Shown here: positions 1-8,924 of the stretch, one piece after another
Position numbering within the stretch: position 1 is the stretch's first letter
Layout of the letters: each line of letters begins with the position of its first letter
Origin: Amycolatopsis sp. NBC_01488
GTDB taxonomy: Bacteria; Actinomycetota; Actinomycetes; Mycobacteriales; Pseudonocardiaceae
Assembly (NCBI RefSeq): GCF_036227105.1
Contig: NZ_CP109434.1
Span: forward strand, 7,536,501 to 7,600,500
Direction: 5' to 3'
DNA: 64,000 nt
The notes under the pieces: generated by a model
Told to the model about the DNA's origin: nothing
Seen by the model: the letters and a program-made list of their open reading frames with translations, nothing else
The model's database searches: none
Made by a program: the position numbers and the translations under genes

Positions 1-98
1 GTTCGACGCTACTGCCGGATCGCCGGTGCGTCGATGTGGAGCGACTCCAGCGTGGGCGCGCTCCTGCGATGCGGGCGGGACCGGTAAAATAGGGCGTC

Positions 99-896
99 GT
101 GTGCCGTCCCAGTGCGACTTTCGCCGTCTGGTCCGCCGCGTGGCTGAACGGAGCCGCGGCGTCCGACGATGTCCTCGACGCCCTGCTCGCGTGGGGTGAG
201 GCCCACGACGTGGTGGCCGCCGACGCGGCCGCCGCGGAGGCGTTCGCGCTGCCGCTGGCGTTCAACCGCCCGGCGACGCCGGTCCAGCTGCTGATGGCGC
301 TGCGTTCGCAGGGAGCGAAAAGCATGCGGCTCGTCCTGCCGGTCCCGGGCGACGTCCGCGGGCTGGGCGGCGGCGGGCCGTTCACCGAGGCGGCGCTGCG
401 CGCGGGTGACGCGGTGGTGCTGCCGGAGCTCGGGTCCGGGCTGGTACCGGAGCCCGTCGCCGAGGGCCTGATGCGCTGGACGGTCTACTCGCTGGCGTCG
501 CCCTCCGCGCCGGAGTACGTCGGGCTGGCCGAGGCCGAGCACGGGCTGACCGACGCGATCCGGAACAGCGCGGGGGCGTTGCAGGCACTGGACGTGGCTT
601 CGGACCGGCCGGGGGTGCGGGCCGAGCTGTCGGCGCACCTGCGGTCCCGGCCGGACGTCGACTGGCCGGCGGGGACGCCGGGGCGCGCGTTGCGGGTGCT
701 GCAGCGGGCCGAGGAGATCGCGGCGATCCTGGCGATCGCGTCGTCGGACGACCCGGGCGGGGCGATCTCGGCTTCGGCTTCGTCGTTGCGGGCCCAGGCT
801 TTGCGGCCGCTGTCGGAGGCCGTGCGGACGGCTCGGTTCGCGGCGGTCAACGAGGCCGTCCGGGTGTTCGCGGAGCAGACGGCCCGCGAAGGCTGA
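99..896 (+). CDS. conserved actinobacterial protein of unknown function
   Basis: I do not recognise the family. The 265-residue product is Ala/Leu-rich, has no signal peptide, membrane segment or obvious catalytic motif, and should be soluble and largely helical. The GTG start is preceded by TAAAAT at 85-90, a good -10 box placed so that transcription would begin at or next to the start codon, giving a leaderless mRNA. It converges on the ferrochelatase gene with only 4 bases between the two stop codons. Confidence 0.7.
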   Translation: MCRPSATFAVWSAAWLNGAAASDDVLDALLAWGEAHDVVAADAAAAEAFALPLAFNRPATPVQLLMALRSQGAKSMRLVLPVPGDVRGLGGGGPFTEAALRAGDAVVLPELGSGLVPEPVAEGLMRWTVYSLASPSAPEYVGLAEAEHGLTDAIRNSAGALQALDVASDRPGVRAELSAHLRSRPDVDWPAGTPGRALRVLQRAEEIAAILAIASSDDPGGAISASASSLRAQALRPLSEAVRTARFAAVNEAVRVFAEQTAREG

Positions 897-900
897 GCCG

Positions 901-1944
901 TTACCGGGCCGGGCGCTTGGCCGGTTCGCAGCACCCCACCGCACACGGCGCGCCGTTGACCGTGCAGCCCGCCGCCGGGAACGGCGACAGCTTCCGCGGC
1001 TCCACCCCGTGCGTGTGCTCGCGGACCAGCTCCACCACCAGCTCCGCGAACCGCGGGTCCGAACCGGCCGTCGCCGCGCGGGCGAACGCCATTCCGTGCT
1101 CTTCCGCGCGTTCCTTCGCCTCGTTGTCCAGGTCCCAGATCACCTCGAGGTGGTCCGACACGAACCCGATCGGCGAGACGACGACGCCGGTGACCCCGGA
1201 CTCGTGCAGCGCGTCGATGTGGTCGACGATGTCCGGCTCCAGCCACGGCACCTGCGGCGGCCCGGACCGGGACTGCCAGACGACGTCGTACGAGTCGATG
1301 CCCGCCTCGGCCGCCACCAGGCGGGCCGCCTCCGCGATCTGGCGCGAGTACCGGCGGCCGCCCTCGGACGGCGGGCCCGACGCCAGATCCGCGCTCGACG
1401 GGACCGAGTGCGCCGTGAACACCGTGCGGATCCCGGGCGCGTCGCCCAGGGACGCGTGCGCCGCGCGGACGCCGTCCGCCACCGCCGAGACGAACAGCGG
1501 GTGGTCGAAGAACTGGCGGATCTTCACCAGTTCGGGGGCACCTGCACCGACCGCCGCGCGGGCGCGCTCGATGTCCTCGTCGTACTGGCGGCACGCCGAA
1601 TAGCCGCCGTACGCGCTCGTCGGGAAGACCAGGATCCGGCGAGCGCCGGACGCGGTCAGCGACGCCAGCGTGTCCTCGACCATCGGATGCCAGTTGCGGT
1701 TGCCGAAGTGCACCGGCAGGTCGACGCCGGCGGCCGCGAGCAGCTTCCCGACCGCGGCCATCGCGTCGCGGTTCAGCTCGTTGATCGGCGAGACCCCGCC
1801 GAAGTGCCGGTAGTGCTCGGCGACCTCGAGCAGCCGCTCCCGCGGCACGCCCCGGCCCCTGGTGACGTTCTCGAGGAACGGCATGACGTCGTCCGGCCCT
1901 TCCGGGCCGCCGAACGAAAGCCACAGCAACGCGTCGTATCCCAC
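901..1944 (-). CDS. hemH: ferrochelatase (coproporphyrin-type of actinobacteria)
   Basis: Inserts ferrous iron into the porphyrin ring, probably coproporphyrin III in the actinobacterial heme pathway; cytosolic. The 347-residue protein has the family landmarks: LLWLSFGGPEGPDD at the N-terminus, FGNRNWHP near residue 80, the catalytic His179 in TAHSVP, and SDHLEVIWDLD near 264-273. Cys118 (YSACRQY) plus Cys327, 334, 338 and 339 at the C-terminus could bind the [2Fe-2S] cluster known from actinobacterial ferrochelatases. The GTG at 1944 is chosen because the family motif starts immediately after it; an upstream extension would run into the divergent TetR promoter. In mycobacteria hemH follows inhA; here a TetR/MFS pair intervenes. 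Confidence 0.95.
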   Translation of the reverse strand: MGYDALLWLSFGGPEGPDDVMPFLENVTRGRGVPRERLLEVAEHYRHFGGVSPINELNRDAMAAVGKLLAAAGVDLPVHFGNRNWHPMVEDTLASLTASGARRILVFPTSAYGGYSACRQYDEDIERARAAVGAGAPELVKIRQFFDHPLFVSAVADGVRAAHASLGDAPGIRTVFTAHSVPSSADLASGPPSEGGRRYSRQIAEAARLVAAEAGIDSYDVVWQSRSGPPQVPWLEPDIVDHIDALHESGVTGVVVSPIGFVSDHLEVIWDLDNEAKERAEEHGMAFARAATAGSDPRFAELVVELVREHTHGVEPRKLSPFPAAGCTVNGAPCAVGCCEPAKRPAR

Positions 1945-2030
1945 CCCGTCATCTTGCCGATGTGGCGGCCCGCACGCTGACGCGGGCTCGTTATGAATCG
2001 AGCAGTACAAAACCGTGGTACGGTGACGGC

Positions 2031-2612
2031 ATGGCCAGGCCACGGGAGTTCGACGAGACCGCCGCCGTCGAGAAGGCGATGCACGCGTTCTGGGAACACG
2101 GCTACGAAGCGACGTCGACGCAGGACCTGTGCGAGGCCACCGGGCTCGGGCGCAGCAGCGTCTACAACACCTTCACCAGCAAGCGGGCCCTGTTCGAGCG
2201 CTCGCTCACGCACTACACCAGCACCCAGCTCGGCAAGCGGCAAGCGATCCTCGACGGCCCGGGCACCGCGGCCGAGCGCATCGCCGCCGTCCTCGACAGC
2301 GCCATCGAGGACGACCTCGAGCGGCAGCGGCGCGGCTGCCTCGTGGTCAACACCCTGGCCGAACTGGGCGTGCCCGACGACGAAGTGGGCGCCGCGCTGC
2401 GGAACGACACCGACCGGAACCTGACCATGTTCGCCGAATGCGTCCGGGAAGGCGTGCTCGACCACAGCCTCCGGGACGGCCTCGATCCCGCCGACGTCGC
2501 GGAGTTCCTGCTCAGCACCACCTCGGGCCTGCGGGTGATGGCCCGCCGGGGCACGAGCCGCGACAGCATGCACGCGGTCGCGGACCTCGCACTGGCCGCC
2601 ATCACGCGTTGA
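2031..2612 (+). CDS. TetR-family regulator of the adjacent efflux gene
   Basis: A 193-residue TetR/AcrR repressor. Residues 8-55 form the helix-turn-helix domain (TSTQDLCEATGLGRSSVYNTF), with a helical ligand domain behind it. The ATG at 2031 is chosen because MARPREFDETAAVEKAM is the usual family N-terminus. The MFS drug-efflux gene follows 69 bases downstream on the same strand, with a TetR-like inverted repeat between them. The expected role is repression of the pump, relieved by the exported drug; the ligand is unknown. It is divergent from hemH. Confidence 0.88.
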   Translation: MARPREFDETAAVEKAMHAFWEHGYEATSTQDLCEATGLGRSSVYNTFTSKRALFERSLTHYTSTQLGKRQAILDGPGTAAERIAAVLDSAIEDDLERQRRGCLVVNTLAELGVPDDEVGAALRNDTDRNLTMFAECVREGVLDHSLRDGLDPADVAEFLLSTTSGLRVMARRGTSRDSMHAVADLALAAITR

Positions 2613-2647
2613 CCATCGCACCGCTCGAGCCGAGCGCACCTTGCTTT

Positions 2648-2663
2648 TGTACTGACCGATACA
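2648..2663. promoter_or_regulatory. candidate TetR operator upstream of the MFS gene
   Basis: TGTACTGACCGATACA is an interrupted inverted repeat (TGTA/TACA arms) 18 bases before the ATG of the efflux gene. A related GTAC-rich sequence lies just upstream of the tetR start (about 2005-2022). Position and neighbouring regulator suggest an operator; binding is not demonstrated. Confidence 0.45.
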
Positions 2664-2681
2664 TAACTGGGAGGGATTCTC

Positions 2682-3842
2682 ATGCCCCTGGCCGTCTTCG
2701 TCCTCGGGCTCAGCGTGTTCGCGCTGGGCACGTCCGAGTTCATGATCACCGGCCTGCTCCCCGGCATGGCCGCCGACCTGCACGTGAGCATCCCCGACGC
2801 CGGGCTGCTGATCTCGGCGTTCGCCGTCGGCATGGTCGTCGGGGCACCGCTGCTGGCGATCGGCACCCTCCGGCTCCCCCGCCGCCGGACGCTGCTGGCC
2901 CTGCTCGGCGTGTTCGCCGTGGCGCACGTCGTCGGCGCCCTCGCCGAGGGGTACGCCCTGCTCTTCGCGACGCGGGTGGTCGCGGCCCTCGCCTGCGCCG
3001 GGTTCTGGGCCGTCGCGCTGGCGACGACGATCGCGCTCGTGCCCGTCGAGCGGCGCGGGCGCGGGATGGCGGTGCTGGTCGGCGGGCTGACCGTCGCGAA
3101 CATCGCCGGGGTGCCCGCCGGCACGTTCCTCGGCCAGCACGCCGGCTGGCGGACGGCGTTCTGGGCGGTGGCGGCGGTGACGCTGCTGGCGGTGGCCGGC
3201 GTGGCGCTGCTGGTGCCCGAGACGACCGGCGGACCGCTGAGCGTCCGCGGCGAACTGCGGCTCTACCGGCGCGGCCGCGTCTGGCTCGCGCTCGGTGTGA
3301 TCGCCTTGTGCCAGGCCATGATCTTCGCCGCGTTCAGCTACCTCGCACCGCTGCTGACCGAGACCGACGGCCTTTCCGCGGAGGGGGTGCCGGGTGTCCT
3401 GGCGCTGTTCGGCGTCGGCGCGCTGATCGGGATCAGCGCGGGCGGGCGGCTCGCCGACCGGCGGCCGTTCGCCACGCTGTACGGCTGTCTCGCCCTCGCA
3501 CTGGCCGCCCTGCTCGTGCTCGCCCTCACCACCGACGCGCTCGTCGCCGTCGCGGCCGTGCTCGCCTTCGGCGTGGCCGGGTTCGGCGCCAACCCGGCGC
3601 TGAACCTCCGCGCCTACCAGGCCGCCGGCGACGCGCCAACGCTCGTCGGCGCCAGCACGACCGCGGCGTTCAACGTCGGCAACACGATCGGGCCGTGGCT
3701 CGGCGGCGTCGCGATCGGCGCCGGGCTGGGCTTCCCGAGCGTCGCGTGGACCGGCATCGCGCTCGGTGCGGCGACGCTGGTCGCGCTCACGGTCGCGGTC
3801 GCCGTCCAGCGGAGCGACGACCGCGAACCGGTGCTCGCGTGA
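2682..3842 (+). CDS. Cml/Cmx-type MFS drug exporter
   Basis: A 386-residue, 12-helix proton-coupled exporter of the DHA1 group. The N-terminus (VFVLGLSVFALGTSEFMITGLLP) and the segment PDAGLLISAFAVGMVVGAPLLA match the chloramphenicol-efflux Cml/Cmx subfamily of actinobacteria. The substrate is not certain, since many members are only drug:H+ antiporters by homology. GGGAGG lies 7 bases before the ATG. Expression is probably controlled by the TetR encoded just upstream. The gene converges on inhA with 3 bases between stops. Confidence 0.9.
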   Translation: MPLAVFVLGLSVFALGTSEFMITGLLPGMAADLHVSIPDAGLLISAFAVGMVVGAPLLAIGTLRLPRRRTLLALLGVFAVAHVVGALAEGYALLFATRVVAALACAGFWAVALATTIALVPVERRGRGMAVLVGGLTVANIAGVPAGTFLGQHAGWRTAFWAVAAVTLLAVAGVALLVPETTGGPLSVRGELRLYRRGRVWLALGVIALCQAMIFAAFSYLAPLLTETDGLSAEGVPGVLALFGVGALIGISAGGRLADRRPFATLYGCLALALAALLVLALTTDALVAVAAVLAFGVAGFGANPALNLRAYQAAGDAPTLVGASTTAAFNVGNTIGPWLGGVAIGAGLGFPSVAWTGIALGAATLVALTVAVAVQRSDDREPVLA

Positions 3843-3845
3843 GGC

Positions 3846-4613
3846 TCAGACGCCGAGGAAGTGGACCCCGCCGTCGACCATGATCATCGAACCGGTCGTG
3901 GCCGGGAGCCAGTCCGACAGCACCGCGCAGACGCTCTTCGCGACCGGGTCCGGGTCGGTGCTGTCCCAGCCGAGCGGCGCGCGCTCGCCCCAGCCGTCCT
4001 CCAGGTCGACGAAGCCCGGGATGGACTTCGCCGCCATCGTCTTCATCGGGCCCGCGCTGACCAGGTTGACGCGGATGCCCTGCGGGCCGAGTTCCTTGGC
4101 CAGGTACCGGTTGACCGACTCGAGCCCGGCCTTCGCGACGCCCATCCAGTTGTAGACCGGCCACGCGACGCGCGCGTCGAAGTCCATGCCGACGTAGGAC
4201 GCGCCGCGGCCGAGCAGCGGCAGGCACGCCTTCGCCAGCGACATGTACGAGTACGTCGAGATCTCGATCGCCGTCTTGACGTCCTCGGCGGGCGCGTCGA
4301 GGAACGGCGCGCCGAGGCAGGTCTGCGGGGCGAAGCCGATCGAGTGCAGCACGCCGTCGAGGCCGTCGACGTGCTCGCGGACCTTGTCGGCGAGGCCGTC
4401 GAGGTGGTCCTGGTTGGTGACGTCCAGCTCGATCACCGGCGCCTCTTCGGGCAGCCGCTTCGCGATGCGCTCGACGAGCGACATGCGGCCGAAGCCGGTC
4501 AGCACCACCTTCGCGCCCTCCTGCTGCGCGATCTTGGCCGCGTGGAAGGCGAGCGACGCGTCGGTGATGATGCCGGTGATCAGCAGGCGCTTGCCTTCGA
4601 GCAGTCCGGGCAC
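3846..4613 (-). CDS. inhA: enoyl-ACP reductase, InhA type
   Basis: NADH-dependent reduction of trans-2-enoyl-ACP, the last step of the type II fatty-acid elongation cycle; cytosolic. The 255-residue protein follows mycobacterial InhA along its length: GIITDASLAFH dinucleotide-binding loop, HSIGF near residue 90, VGMDFD at 141-146, catalytic Tyr154 and Lys161 in YNWMGVAKAGLES, and LSDWLPATTGSMIMVDGG at the end. It lies 35 bases downstream of fabG, the same order as mycobacterial fabG1-inhA. The internal segment following AAGP in InhA is shorter here. Confidence 0.95.
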   Translation of the reverse strand: MPGLLEGKRLLITGIITDASLAFHAAKIAQQEGAKVVLTGFGRMSLVERIAKRLPEEAPVIELDVTNQDHLDGLADKVREHVDGLDGVLHSIGFAPQTCLGAPFLDAPAEDVKTAIEISTYSYMSLAKACLPLLGRGASYVGMDFDARVAWPVYNWMGVAKAGLESVNRYLAKELGPQGIRVNLVSAGPMKTMAAKSIPGFVDLEDGWGERAPLGWDSTDPDPVAKSVCAVLSDWLPATTGSMIMVDGGVHFLGV

Positions 4614-4648
4614 GGGTCCTCCAAGTCTTGGTTCCGGATAAGAAAAGT

Positions 4649-5353
4649 TCAGTGGCCGAGGCCGAGGCCGCCGTCGACCGGCAGCACCGCGCCGTTGACG
4701 TAGCCGGCCTCGTCGGAGGCCAGGTAGCGCACGGCGGCGGCGATCTCCGACGGCTCGGCGTACCGGCCGGAGGGCACCTGCGCGAGGATCTGCTTCTTGC
4801 GTTCCTCGGGGAGTTCGTCGGTCATGTCGGTGCGCACGAAGCCGGGCGCGATGACGTTCGAGGTGATGTTGCGGGAGCCGAGCTCACGGGCCAGCGAACG
4901 CGCGAAGCCGACGAGCCCGGCCTTCGACGCCGCGTAGTTGGCCTGGCCGGCCGAGCCGGAAAGCCCGACCACCGACGAGATGAAGACGAACCGGCCCCAC
5001 TTGCCGCGCAGCATGCCGCGCGAGGCGCGCTTGGCGACGCGGTAGGCGCCGGTCAGGTTCGCGTTGATGACGCGCTCGAACTGCTCGTCGCTCATCCGCA
5101 TCAGCAGCGTGTCGTCGGTCAGCCCGGCGTTGGACACCAGCACCTCGACCGCGCCCTGGTGTTCCTCGACGAGCTTGAACGCCGCGTCGACCTGCTCGGT
5201 GTCGGTCACGTCGGCCTGGACCCCGAAAAGTCCCTCCGGCGCGCCCGAACCACGGTGCGTGACGGCGACCCGGTGTCCCTGCTCCGCGAGGTCCCGGGCG
5301 ATCGCCAGACCGATGCCCCGGTTGCCCCCGGTGACCAGAACCGACCGTCCCAC
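4649..5353 (-). CDS. fabG: 3-oxoacyl-ACP reductase (FabG/MabA)
   Basis: NADPH-dependent reduction of 3-ketoacyl-ACP in type II fatty-acid synthesis. The 234-residue SDR has TGGNRGIG at 8-15, NAG near 75-77 and the Ser127-Tyr140-Lys144 catalytic set (NYAASKAG). The GTG start at 5353 has a GGGAGA Shine-Dalgarno about 7 bases upstream. It is the first gene of the fabG-inhA operon and is divergent from the permease gene, so the 183-base spacer must hold both promoters. Confidence 0.95.
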   Translation of the reverse strand: MGRSVLVTGGNRGIGLAIARDLAEQGHRVAVTHRGSGAPEGLFGVQADVTDTEQVDAAFKLVEEHQGAVEVLVSNAGLTDDTLLMRMSDEQFERVINANLTGAYRVAKRASRGMLRGKWGRFVFISSVVGLSGSAGQANYAASKAGLVGFARSLARELGSRNITSNVIAPGFVRTDMTDELPEERKKQILAQVPSGRYAEPSEIAAAVRYLASDEAGYVNGAVLPVDGGLGLGH

Positions 5354-5450
5354 AGTGTTCTCCCTCTTCGTCGACGTGCGCTGATGTCGGGCACGAGGCT
5401 ATCGGCAGCGCCGCCGCGTCGCGCACCCGCGCCCGGGGTGGCGGCGACCG

Positions 5451-5503
5451 TCCTAAGCCGGTGTTAGGAACTGCCCTCCGACCTTGCTGGTTACCCGCTG
5501 GTT
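5451..5503. promoter_or_regulatory. inverted repeat and 11-bp direct repeats before the permease operon
   Basis: TCCTAA-N7-TTAGGA (5451-5469) is a perfect inverted repeat. CTGGTT at 5487-5492 is repeated exactly 11 bases later at 5498-5503. OmpR-family regulators commonly bind direct repeats one helical turn apart, and such a regulator is encoded in the operon that follows, so the direct repeats are a plausible autoregulatory site. The inverted repeat could belong to another factor or to the fabG promoter. Confidence 0.4.
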
Positions 5504-5536
5504 GGTCACCGTGAGTCGCAACACAGGAGGTCGACG

Positions 5537-6853
5537 ATGACAACCCGGATCAGCGGCACCGCCACGGGGGCCGTGAGCGAGAAACGCGTTATCGGCAACG
5601 TGCTCCGCGGCTCGATCGGCAACTTGATCGAGTGGTACGACTGGTACGCCTATGCGGCGTTCACCACATACTTCGCCAAGTCGTTCTTCCCGACGACCGA
5701 CACCACGGCCGCGTTCCTGGGGACCGCCGCGGTGTTCGCGGTCGGGTTCCTCATGCGCCCGCTCGGCGGCTGGCTGCTCGGCCGGTTCGCCGACCGGTTC
5801 GGCCGCCGCAATGCGCTCGTGCTCTCGGTGACGTTCATGGCGGGCGGCTCGCTGCTCATCGCCGTCACGCCGAGCTACCACACGATCGGGATCGCCGCGC
5901 CGATCCTGCTGCTCGTCGCGCGGCTGATCCAGGGCCTGTCGGTCGGCGGCGAGTACTCCACCTCGGCGACGTACCTGTCCGAAGTGGCCACTCCCGGCAA
6001 GCGCGGCTTCTACTCCAGCTTCCAGTACGTGACGCTCTACGGCGGCCAGCTCCTGGCCCTGGGGCTCCAGCTGGTCCTGCAGGCGGTCCTCACCGAGCAG
6101 CAGCTGACCGCGTGGGGCTGGCGGATCGCGTTCGGGGTCGGCACCGTCGCCGCGCTCACCGTGATGTGGCTGCGCCGCGGCATGGACGAATCCGAGAGCT
6201 ACCGGCGCGAAGCCGACCAGAGCAAGGCGACCGGCGAGCGCGGCACGCTGCGCACGCTCGCCCAGTACCCCAAGGAGATCGCGCTCGTCGTCGGCCTGAC
6301 CCTCGGCGGCACGGTGGCGTTCTACACCTTCGCCACCTACAGCCAGAAGTTCCTGGAGAACACCGCGCACATCCCGCGGCGGCAGGTCACCGTCGTGCTG
6401 TTCTGCGCGATCCTCGTCGCGGCGATCCTGCAGCCGCTCGCGGGCCGGCTGTCCGACCGGATCGGCCGCCGCCCGCTGCTGCTGTTCTTCGGCATCGGCG
6501 GCACGCTGCTCACGGTCCCGCTGATGACGGTCATGGGCACCACCCGCAACCCCGTCGGCGCGTTCTTCCTCGTCCTGGCCGGGCTGGTGATCGTCGCCGG
6601 GTACACCTCGATCAACGCGATCGTGAAGGCCGAGCTGTTCCCGACGAAGATCCGCGCGCTCGGCGTCGGGCTGCCCTACGCGCTGACCGTGGCGATCTTC
6701 GGGGGCACCGCCGAGCTCATCGCGCAGGCGCTGAAGAGTGCCGGGCACGAACCGGTGTTCTTCTGGTACGTCGCGGGCTGCGTCCTGGTCTCCCTGATCG
6801 TCTACGGCACAATGCGGGAAACCTCGAAGACCTCGGAGCTGGAAGAGCGCTGA
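5537..6853 (+). CDS. MHS-family MFS permease (dicarboxylate/2-oxoglutarate type)
   Basis: A 438-residue, 12-helix metabolite:H+ symporter of the KgtP/ShiA group. Diagnostic stretches are GNLIEWYDWYAYA near residue 30, RPLGGWLLGRFADRFGRR near 75-92 and RLIQGLSVGGEYSTSATYLSE near 135. A strong AGGAGG lies 6 bases before the ATG. It is the first gene of a four-gene operon: 6 bases to the response regulator, then the kinase and a TAXI-type binding lipoprotein. This suggests that the substrate, probably a carboxylate, is sensed and imported by the same module. The exact substrate cannot be read from sequence. Confidence 0.9.
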   Translation: MTTRISGTATGAVSEKRVIGNVLRGSIGNLIEWYDWYAYAAFTTYFAKSFFPTTDTTAAFLGTAAVFAVGFLMRPLGGWLLGRFADRFGRRNALVLSVTFMAGGSLLIAVTPSYHTIGIAAPILLLVARLIQGLSVGGEYSTSATYLSEVATPGKRGFYSSFQYVTLYGGQLLALGLQLVLQAVLTEQQLTAWGWRIAFGVGTVAALTVMWLRRGMDESESYRREADQSKATGERGTLRTLAQYPKEIALVVGLTLGGTVAFYTFATYSQKFLENTAHIPRRQVTVVLFCAILVAAILQPLAGRLSDRIGRRPLLLFFGIGGTLLTVPLMTVMGTTRNPVGAFFLVLAGLVIVAGYTSINAIVKAELFPTKIRALGVGLPYALTVAIFGGTAELIAQALKSAGHEPVFFWYVAGCVLVSLIVYGTMRETSKTSELEER

Positions 6854-6859
6854 GAAGGG

Positions 6860-7528
6860 ATGGCCGTGCGCGTGCTCCTCGTCGAAGACGACGCGGGCGT
6901 CGCGGGCGCGCTCGCGGAGTCGCTGCACGCGCGCGGCCACCCCGTCACCAGCGTCGGCCGCGGAGCCGACGCCCTGCACCGCCACCGCGACGCCGACCTC
7001 GTCCTGCTGGACCTGGGCCTGCCCGATCTCGACGGCCTGGACGTCCTCCGCAAGATCCGCGCGGTCTCGCCGGTTCCGGTCATCGTGCTGACCGCCCGCG
7101 GCGACGAACGCTCGATCGTGCGCGGCCTGCGCCTCGGCGCCGACGACTACCTCACCAAGCCGGTGCGGCTGGCCGAACTGCTGGCCCGGATGGACGCCGT
7201 CGTGCGCCGGGCGGTGGCCCGCGACGCCCCGGCCGGCGACGTCGTCCGCGTCGAGGACGTCGAAGTCGACCTCGGCGCGCGCCGGGTCCTCGTCGCCGGG
7301 CACGACATCGGGCTCACCACCAAGGAGTTCGAGATCCTGGCCGTCCTCGCCGCGCGCCCCGGCACCGCGGTCAGCCGCCAGCAGCTGATGGACGAGGTCT
7401 GGGGCGACGCCTACCTCGCGGTGTCGCGCTCGCTCGACGTCCACCTGACCGGCCTGCGCGCGAAGCTCGACCGGCCGGGGCTGCTGACCACGATCCGCGG
7501 CTTCGGCTACCGGCTCGGCCGGGACTGA
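6860..7528 (+). CDS. OmpR/TctD-type response regulator
   Basis: A 222-residue two-domain regulator. The receiver domain has the acidic pair Asp10/Asp11, phospho-acceptor Asp51 (LVLLDLGLPD), Thr78 and Lys100 (DDYLTKPV). The C-terminal winged helix ends TTIRGFGYRLGRD, typical of OmpR/PhoB DNA-binding domains. GAAGGG precedes the ATG. The stop is 4 bases before the kinase start, so the pair is almost certainly cognate. Likely target: its own operon promoter around 5487-5503. Confidence 0.94.
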   Translation: MAVRVLLVEDDAGVAGALAESLHARGHPVTSVGRGADALHRHRDADLVLLDLGLPDLDGLDVLRKIRAVSPVPVIVLTARGDERSIVRGLRLGADDYLTKPVRLAELLARMDAVVRRAVARDAPAGDVVRVEDVEVDLGARRVLVAGHDIGLTTKEFEILAVLAARPGTAVSRQQLMDEVWGDAYLAVSRSLDVHLTGLRAKLDRPGLLTTIRGFGYRLGRD

Positions 7529-7532
7529 CCCC

Positions 7533-8924
7533 GTGCGCACCCGGCTGCTGGTCGTCCTGGTCGCCCTCGCGCTCGCGGTGGTCGCCGCGTTCGCCGTGCC
7601 GCTGCTGGCAGCCACGGCCGAGCAGCGCACCCAGCAGCTGGTCATCTCCCGGACCGCCGACGTCGACCGGTTCGTCGTGCTGGCCCAGCAGGCCGTCGAC
7701 ACGCGCGACTCCGCCGCGCTCGCCGCCGACGCGGCCCGTTATGCCGAGCTGTACGGCGAAGGCGTCGTCATCGTCGACCAAAGGCGCGCGCCGCTGGTGC
7801 AGGCCGGTGGGCTGACCGCGGCCGACCCGGCGGTGCACGCACTGGTCGAGGCGGCGATGCGCAACGAGCCGGCGCCGCAGGTCGGCAGGCTCGGCCCGTG
7901 GTCGGCCGAACCGGCGTACTTCGCGCGGCCGGTCGGCACCGGCACCCGGGTGTCCGGCGTGGTCGTGCTGCGGGCGTCGGTGACGGCGGCGGCCGCGGAC
8001 GTCGCGGCCCGCTGGGGCACCATCGGCGCCGGGGCGCTGCTCGTCGCCGTGGTGTTCGTGCTGCTGGCCGTGGTGCTGGCCCGGTGGATGGTCCGGCCGC
8101 TGCACGAGCTGGAGACCGGCGTCCTGGCCGTCGCCGCCGGGCACCGCGCGCACGTCCCGGAACGCACCGGGCCGCGGGAGCTGCGGGTGCTGGCCGGCGA
8201 GGTCAACCGGATGTCCGAGGCCGTGCTCGAAGCGGCCGAGCAGCAGCACCGGCTGGTCGCCGACGCCTCCCACCAGCTCCGGAACCCGCTGGCCGCGCTG
8301 CGCCTGCGCGTCGATTCGCTCGCCGGCCGGGTCGACGGCGACGAGGCCACCTACCGGGCGACCGTCGCCGAGGTCGAACGCCTGGAGAAGCTCCTCGACG
8401 GGATGCTGGCCCTGGCGCTGGCCGAAAGCACGGCGACGCGGGTCGCCGCCGGGGGCGTGGCCGAGTCGTGCGACCTCGCGGCCGTGCTCGCCGAACGCGT
8501 CGACGCCTGGCGGCCGTCGGCCGAAGACGCCGGTTCGACGCTCGTGCCACCTCCCGGGCACGACGAGCCGGTCACCGTGCGTTGCCCGGAAGGCGAACTC
8601 GCGCAGATCCTCGACGTGCTGCTGGACAACGCGGTCCGCTACGCCGGCCGCGGCGCGAAGATCACCACCGACTGGGAAAGCGGCGCCGACACCGCGACCC
8701 TCGTCGTCCGCGACGACGGGCCCGGACTGTCCACTGAGGACCGTGCGCGGGCGACCGAGCGGTTCTGGCGGGCCGGCGGTGAAGGCGCGCCGCGCGGGAC
8801 CGGGCTCGGGCTGGCCATCGCGCACCAGCAGGTGCGGACCCGCGGCGGCGTCCTGGACCTGCGCCCGGCACGCCCCCACGGCCTCGAAGTCCGCGTCACC
8901 CTGCCGCTGGAGGTGCCGCGATGA
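7533..8924 (+). CDS. sensor histidine kinase
   Basis: A 463-residue membrane kinase with a first membrane helix at about 5-28, an extracytoplasmic sensor domain of about 130 residues, a second helix at about 162-184, a HAMP-like linker, His247 in the H-box (ADASHQLRNPLAALRLR), an N-box LLDNAVRYA and G-boxes DDGPGLS and GTGLGLAIAHQQ. The GTG start follows the regulator by 4 bases. Its last codons overlap the lipoprotein start by 4 bases (ATGA), so the three proteins should be made together. The lipoprotein may present ligand to the sensor domain. Confidence 0.94.
   Translation: MRTRLLVVLVALALAVVAAFAVPLLAATAEQRTQQLVISRTADVDRFVVLAQQAVDTRDSAALAADAARYAELYGEGVVIVDQRRAPLVQAGGLTAADPAVHALVEAAMRNEPAPQVGRLGPWSAEPAYFARPVGTGTRVSGVVVLRASVTAAAADVAARWGTIGAGALLVAVVFVLLAVVLARWMVRPLHELETGVLAVAAGHRAHVPERTGPRELRVLAGEVNRMSEAVLEAAEQQHRLVADASHQLRNPLAALRLRVDSLAGRVDGDEATYRATVAEVERLEKLLDGMLALALAESTATRVAAGGVAESCDLAAVLAERVDAWRPSAEDAGSTLVPPPGHDEPVTVRCPEGELAQILDVLLDNAVRYAGRGAKITTDWESGADTATLVVRDDGPGLSTEDRARATERFWRAGGEGAPRGTGLGLAIAHQQVRTRGGVLDLRPARPHGLEVRVTLPLEVPR

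Noticed and set aside
1..98. The tail of a minus-strand gene entering from the left edge
   Set aside because: An open frame ends at base 9 but lies antisense to the well-placed 99-896 gene and shows no recognisable domain; too little sequence to call.
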